A stretch of DNA of 33,489 nt from Chloroflexota bacterium (lineage in GTDB: Bacteria; Chloroflexota; Dehalococcoidia; UBA2247; RBG-13-53-26), in assembly GCA_003650185.1 (NCBI GenBank), contig QMOF01000001.1, positions 1 through 33,489 of the forward strand. The letters are read 5' to 3'. Position 1 is the first letter of the stretch; each line of letters starts with the position of its first letter. The position numbers and the translations under genes were made by a program. Below the pieces are notes generated by a model, which saw nothing but the letters and a program-made list of their open reading frames with translations, was not told the DNA's origin and searched no databases. Shown here one piece after another: positions 31,217 through 33,489 of this stretch.

Positions 31217-31681
31217 ATGAGCGTCAAGGACCCGTCGTGGTTGGCCCAGTACCTGAATAGCGGCAAGAAGGTCTTGATCATGGCCGGTGCTTTGTGCGAC
31301 AAGACTGAACTGGGAGACAAGATCCTGCTCGACTACGCAGCCGATATGGCCAAGAAGACGGGATTCCCCGTAGCTGCTACCGGCAACACGGTGAACGGAC
31401 TGAGGGCCAGAGGGATCGACACCAAGAAGGCGTGGGCAGTGGAGATGGTGAATTTCATGCGCTACGACTGGCAGCACCCGATCAGCGACACAAGACCCGA
31501 AGTCTTGGTCCTTATTGGCTACAGTCCGCTGATGACAGCCAATCTGGCCTCCGCGGTAGAGAACGCGGAGACGGTCGCTCTCGGGAGTAGGTACGTCCCG
31601 GAGGCGACCTACTCCCTGCCAGATGTCACCTCTTTCCAGCAGTGGCAGCAGGAGCTGTCAGAGTTGGTGCAAGCTCTCTGA
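31217..31681 (+). CDS. CODH/ACS epsilon-subunit-like protein (CdhB family)
   Basis: A 154-residue Rossmann-like protein. The pattern KKVLIMAG, then FPVAATGNTVNGLRARGID, EVLVLIGYSPLMTANLASAVENAETVALGSRYVPEATYSLPDVT and a C-terminal helix follows the epsilon subunit of archaeal CO dehydrogenase/acetyl-CoA synthase (DHS-like nucleotide-binding fold). In archaea that subunit accompanies the Ni-Fe-S alpha subunit, and FAD-linked electron transfer has been proposed for it. No alpha subunit, ACS or corrinoid protein is nearby, so this may be a free-standing homologue with another partner. GGAGGAG precedes the ATG. Confidence 0.7.
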   Translation: MSVKDPSWLAQYLNSGKKVLIMAGALCDKTELGDKILLDYAADMAKKTGFPVAATGNTVNGLRARGIDTKKAWAVEMVNFMRYDWQHPISDTRPEVLVLIGYSPLMTANLASAVENAETVALGSRYVPEATYSLPDVTSFQQWQQELSELVQAL

Positions 31682-31696
31682 CACACGTGCCTTGAC

Positions 31697-32266
31697 ATGG
31701 AACGCCAGACTGAGGGAGCCAAGAAGAGGGTTAGCGACGGTGCCTTCCGGCACTACGTCTTTGAGACCTCAGAGCTGCTCGTCGAGGCGGAGCGGTTTCT
31801 GAAGCAAGTGGGCTATGAACTGAAGCCTACAGCCTTTATCGGCCTAGTCCAGCCGGACTTCCGAGCCAAGCGAAAGACCGACAGCGGCAGCTACGAGGTT
31901 GTTGGCCTAGTGCGAGAGAACCTGGACCAAGCCGTGGAAGCGCTTGTCCGGTTGGCGGCCATCAAGGCCGCAAGGCGTGAACTTGACTGTGTCCTTGTGC
32001 TGCCGCCAGCCAACGAGTACCTGTTGATAGAGTTCCTGAGCGAGGGAAAAGGGCGGTGGTATTTCGGCATCAAGGACACCGGGCTCATGGTCTGGTTCTG
32101 CAACCCGGATGAGCACACGACCATGTGCGCCATCGGCGCACCAGCGGACCGGGACTTCCAGAAGCACTTCTACATGAGCAAGATCAGTTTTGATGGGTAC
32201 ATGGCCACTCGGGGTGCTCACATACTGCAGGAAAGGCTCCTGGCAGAAGAGGAAGAGGACGACTAG
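31697..32266 (+). CDS. Unknown protein, possible PD-(D/E)xK-like fold
   Basis: A 189-residue protein not recognised. The segment PDFRAKRKTDSGSYEVVGLVRENLDQAVEAL has the alternation of Asp, a beta hairpin and a following helix seen in nuclease-like alpha/beta folds (Asp, then an E-x-V core). RRELDCVLVLPPANEYLLIEFL is a further strand-helix unit, and the tail is acidic (EEEEDD). This is a weak fold guess, not a function. It follows the CdhB-like gene by 15 bases and lacks a clear Shine-Dalgarno sequence, so coupling to that gene is likely. Confidence 0.6.
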   Translation: MERQTEGAKKRVSDGAFRHYVFETSELLVEAERFLKQVGYELKPTAFIGLVQPDFRAKRKTDSGSYEVVGLVRENLDQAVEALVRLAAIKAARRELDCVLVLPPANEYLLIEFLSEGKGRWYFGIKDTGLMVWFCNPDEHTTMCAIGAPADRDFQKHFYMSKISFDGYMATRGAHILQERLLAEEEEDD

Positions 32267-32319
32267 GCCAATGGCCCGGTTATCAGGTGTAGTCCCACAA
32301 TCGAGCAAGGAGGTAAGGC

Positions 32320-33222
32320 ATGGATAAGAAACTAGAGGGCAAGAGTGCAGTGGTTACCGGGGCAGGTAGGGGGATCGGCAGGGCGGTGGCCCTGGAGCTG
32401 GCACGCCACGGCGCGAAGGTAGTGGTCTGCGACGTGGGTGGGTCCAGGGCAGGCGAAGGGTCTGACGTGGGGCCGGCACAGGAGGTAGTGTCGGAGATTA
32501 AGGCGAGTGGAGGGGAGGCCATTCCCAGCACCGAATCAGTGACAGATTTTGCTGCTGCCGAGCGTATCGTCAAGACCTGCGTGGACACCTTTGGCCGTGT
32601 TGACATTCTGGTCAACTGCGCTGGCATCCTCCGCGACCGCATGGTCTTCAACATGTCAGAGGAGGAATGGGACGCAGTCATCGCTGTCCACCTCAAGGGG
32701 ACATTCAATATGGTCCGCCACGCCTCTCGAGCCATGAGAGAGCAAAAGTGGGGCCGAATAGTCAATACCACCTCTGATGCATGGCGGGGTAGCCCGGGGC
32801 AGCCCAACTACAGTGCTGCCAAAGGAGGCATCGTCAGCCTGACGCGTACGGTTGCTGGGTCACTCGGCAAGTACAACGTCACCGCGAATGCAATCGCCCC
32901 CATCGCATCGACCAGGATGACCATGGACGACGAGGTGAAGGAGAGGTTCACCAAGCTTTACGAAGCTGGCATGATGACCAAAGACCAGTTCGATGAACTG
33001 CTCAATATGCCCGGTCCCGAGTATGTGGCTCCCGTGGTTGCCTACCTCTGCACGGATGAAGCAGCCATGATTACCGGGAAGGTCATCGGTTGCGGCGGCG
33101 GCCGGGTAGCGCTTTACTCCGATCCGGTAGAGATAAGGGGCCTTTACAGAGATCACGTCAAAGACGGTGCGTGGACAGTAGAGGAGCTTATCAAGCTGGT
33201 GCCAAAGACGCTGCTTGCCTAG
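32320..33222 (+). CDS. Short-chain dehydrogenase/reductase (3-hydroxyacyl-CoA type)
   Basis: A 300-residue SDR. The cofactor motif TGAGRGIG is at 13-20, followed by VVCDVGG with the acidic residue favouring NAD, NCAGI, the catalytic Ser in NTTSDAW, and YSAAK. An extension of about 40 residues after the usual SDR end (from VEIRGLYRDHV) resembles SDRs related to the dehydrogenase domain of peroxisomal multifunctional enzyme 2. Oxidation of a 3-hydroxyacyl-CoA would fit the thiolase upstream. In BbsCD the same family acts on an aryl-hydroxymethyl-succinyl-CoA. GGAGG precedes the ATG with good spacing. Confidence 0.9.
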   Translation: MDKKLEGKSAVVTGAGRGIGRAVALELARHGAKVVVCDVGGSRAGEGSDVGPAQEVVSEIKASGGEAIPSTESVTDFAAAERIVKTCVDTFGRVDILVNCAGILRDRMVFNMSEEEWDAVIAVHLKGTFNMVRHASRAMREQKWGRIVNTTSDAWRGSPGQPNYSAAKGGIVSLTRTVAGSLGKYNVTANAIAPIASTRMTMDDEVKERFTKLYEAGMMTKDQFDELLNMPGPEYVAPVVAYLCTDEAAMITGKVIGCGGGRVALYSDPVEIRGLYRDHVKDGAWTVEELIKLVPKTLLA

Positions 33223-33268
33223 CCTTGCGCCTTCCGAGCGCGAGTGATCGCAGCCCGGTCCGTTTTGG

Positions 33269-33292
33269 CGCGACAGACTCCTGTCTGTCGCG
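33269..33292 (+). terminator. Hairpin after the SDR gene
   Basis: A 10-bp perfect stem, CGCGACAGAC with GTCTGTCGCG, and a TCCT loop, 47 bases after the SDR stop. No T tract follows, so intrinsic termination is uncertain. No gene is seen between 33223 and 33437. Confidence 0.45.
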
Positions 33293-33437
33293 GAGGTAGC
33301 TATTGGGTTGATGGCGCTGGCTGGTGCTTTGTTGGTGAGATGAAAGGGTTGACCCGTCAGACCGGATGTTTGCCTGTGCGAATGGCTGGCTGTGTCGCGG
33401 GTTGACGGTAGGGCAGCATGTGCAAAAGGAGGTCAAA

Positions 33438-33489
33438 GTGAGTGCGGCGGAAGATACTGAAGTGAAGATTCCACCAGGAAGAGAGTTCC
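33438..33489 (+). CDS. Start of an unidentified gene (cut by the right edge)
   Basis: A GTG at 33438 follows AAAAGGAGG with a five-base spacer and opens a frame (MSAAEDTEVKIPPGREF) that reaches the end of the window without a stop. The ribosome site is among the strongest in the window. Seventeen residues are too few to name a family. It reads in the same direction as the SDR gene, about 215 bases downstream of it. Confidence 0.6.
   Translation, partial: MSAAEDTEVKIPPGREF

Noticed and set aside
30847..31320. Minus-strand open frame of 157 codons over the leader
   Set aside because: It runs into the coding start of the CdhB-like gene, has no ribosome site or domain, and its composition looks random.

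Overview
The window looks like a chromosome segment of an uncultured, probably anaerobic bacterium, most plausibly Chloroflexota (Dehalococcoidia or a relative). This is inferred from gene content: a BTAD/SARP-type regulator beside an extracellular contractile injection system (eCIS), a HrcA/CIRCE heat-shock operon, an FMN/FAD/Fe-S ene-reductase, B12-dependent acyl-CoA mutases with a separate B12 subunit, an archaeal-style DUF35 + thiolase + HMG-CoA-synthase-like trio, and CODH-associated small proteins. The sequence is GC-rich, genes are closely packed, and no transposase, integrase, CRISPR array or rRNA was seen.

Bases 1-9216 (minus strand) are one operon-like eCIS cluster. In transcription order it holds a 79-aa protein, a two-module AAA+ ATPase, a DUF4157 protease-like protein, a protein sharing that protein's N-terminal module, a DUF4255 cap-type protein with a C-terminal beta-sandwich, the sheath, a tube protein, a tail-assembly-type protein, a DUF6760 protein, a second tube protein, and a gene cut by the window edge. 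Baseplate and spike genes would lie beyond the left edge. Upstream sits a BTAD/SARP-family regulator (9460-10509). Between it and the operon are four direct repeats with an exact 11-bp period, the layout expected of a SARP operator. A related pair 22 bp apart lies upstream of the regulator. Within the cluster, an 8-G slippery run at the stop codon of the tail-assembly gene suggests a -1 frameshift fusing it to the DUF6760 gene.

Bases 10510-15782 (minus strand) carry a possible small membrane protein, a MarR regulator, a CooT-like nickel protein with a His-bearing helical partner, a membrane protein, a GalT-like enzyme, and DnaJ and FmdB behind a perfect CIRCE operator, then an EthD-like protein. 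A large OYE-type oxidoreductase and a CAU-anticodon tRNA follow at 15795-17965. Bases 18099-22881 (plus strand) form a translationally coupled mnmG - amidohydrolase - folC operon.

Bases 22970-33489 are acyl-CoA metabolism. A promoter precedes DUF35, thiolase and HMGCS-like genes, the last of which lacks the catalytic Glu. A convergent meaB GTPase gene is followed, divergently, by mutA1 - mutB - mutA2: two mutase catalytic subunits flanking one B12 subunit. Both catalytic subunits have altered substrate and catalytic residues (Leu for Tyr89, Asp or Ala for Arg207, Asn for His244 in methylmalonyl-CoA mutase numbering). The B12 subunit has Glu-x-His instead of Asp-x-His. A CODH/ACS epsilon-like protein behind a long, possibly structured leader, an unknown protein, an SDR dehydrogenase and the start of another gene close the window. 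Together these suggest an uncharacterised carbon-skeleton rearrangement and acyl-CoA cleavage pathway. The substrate cannot be read from sequence.
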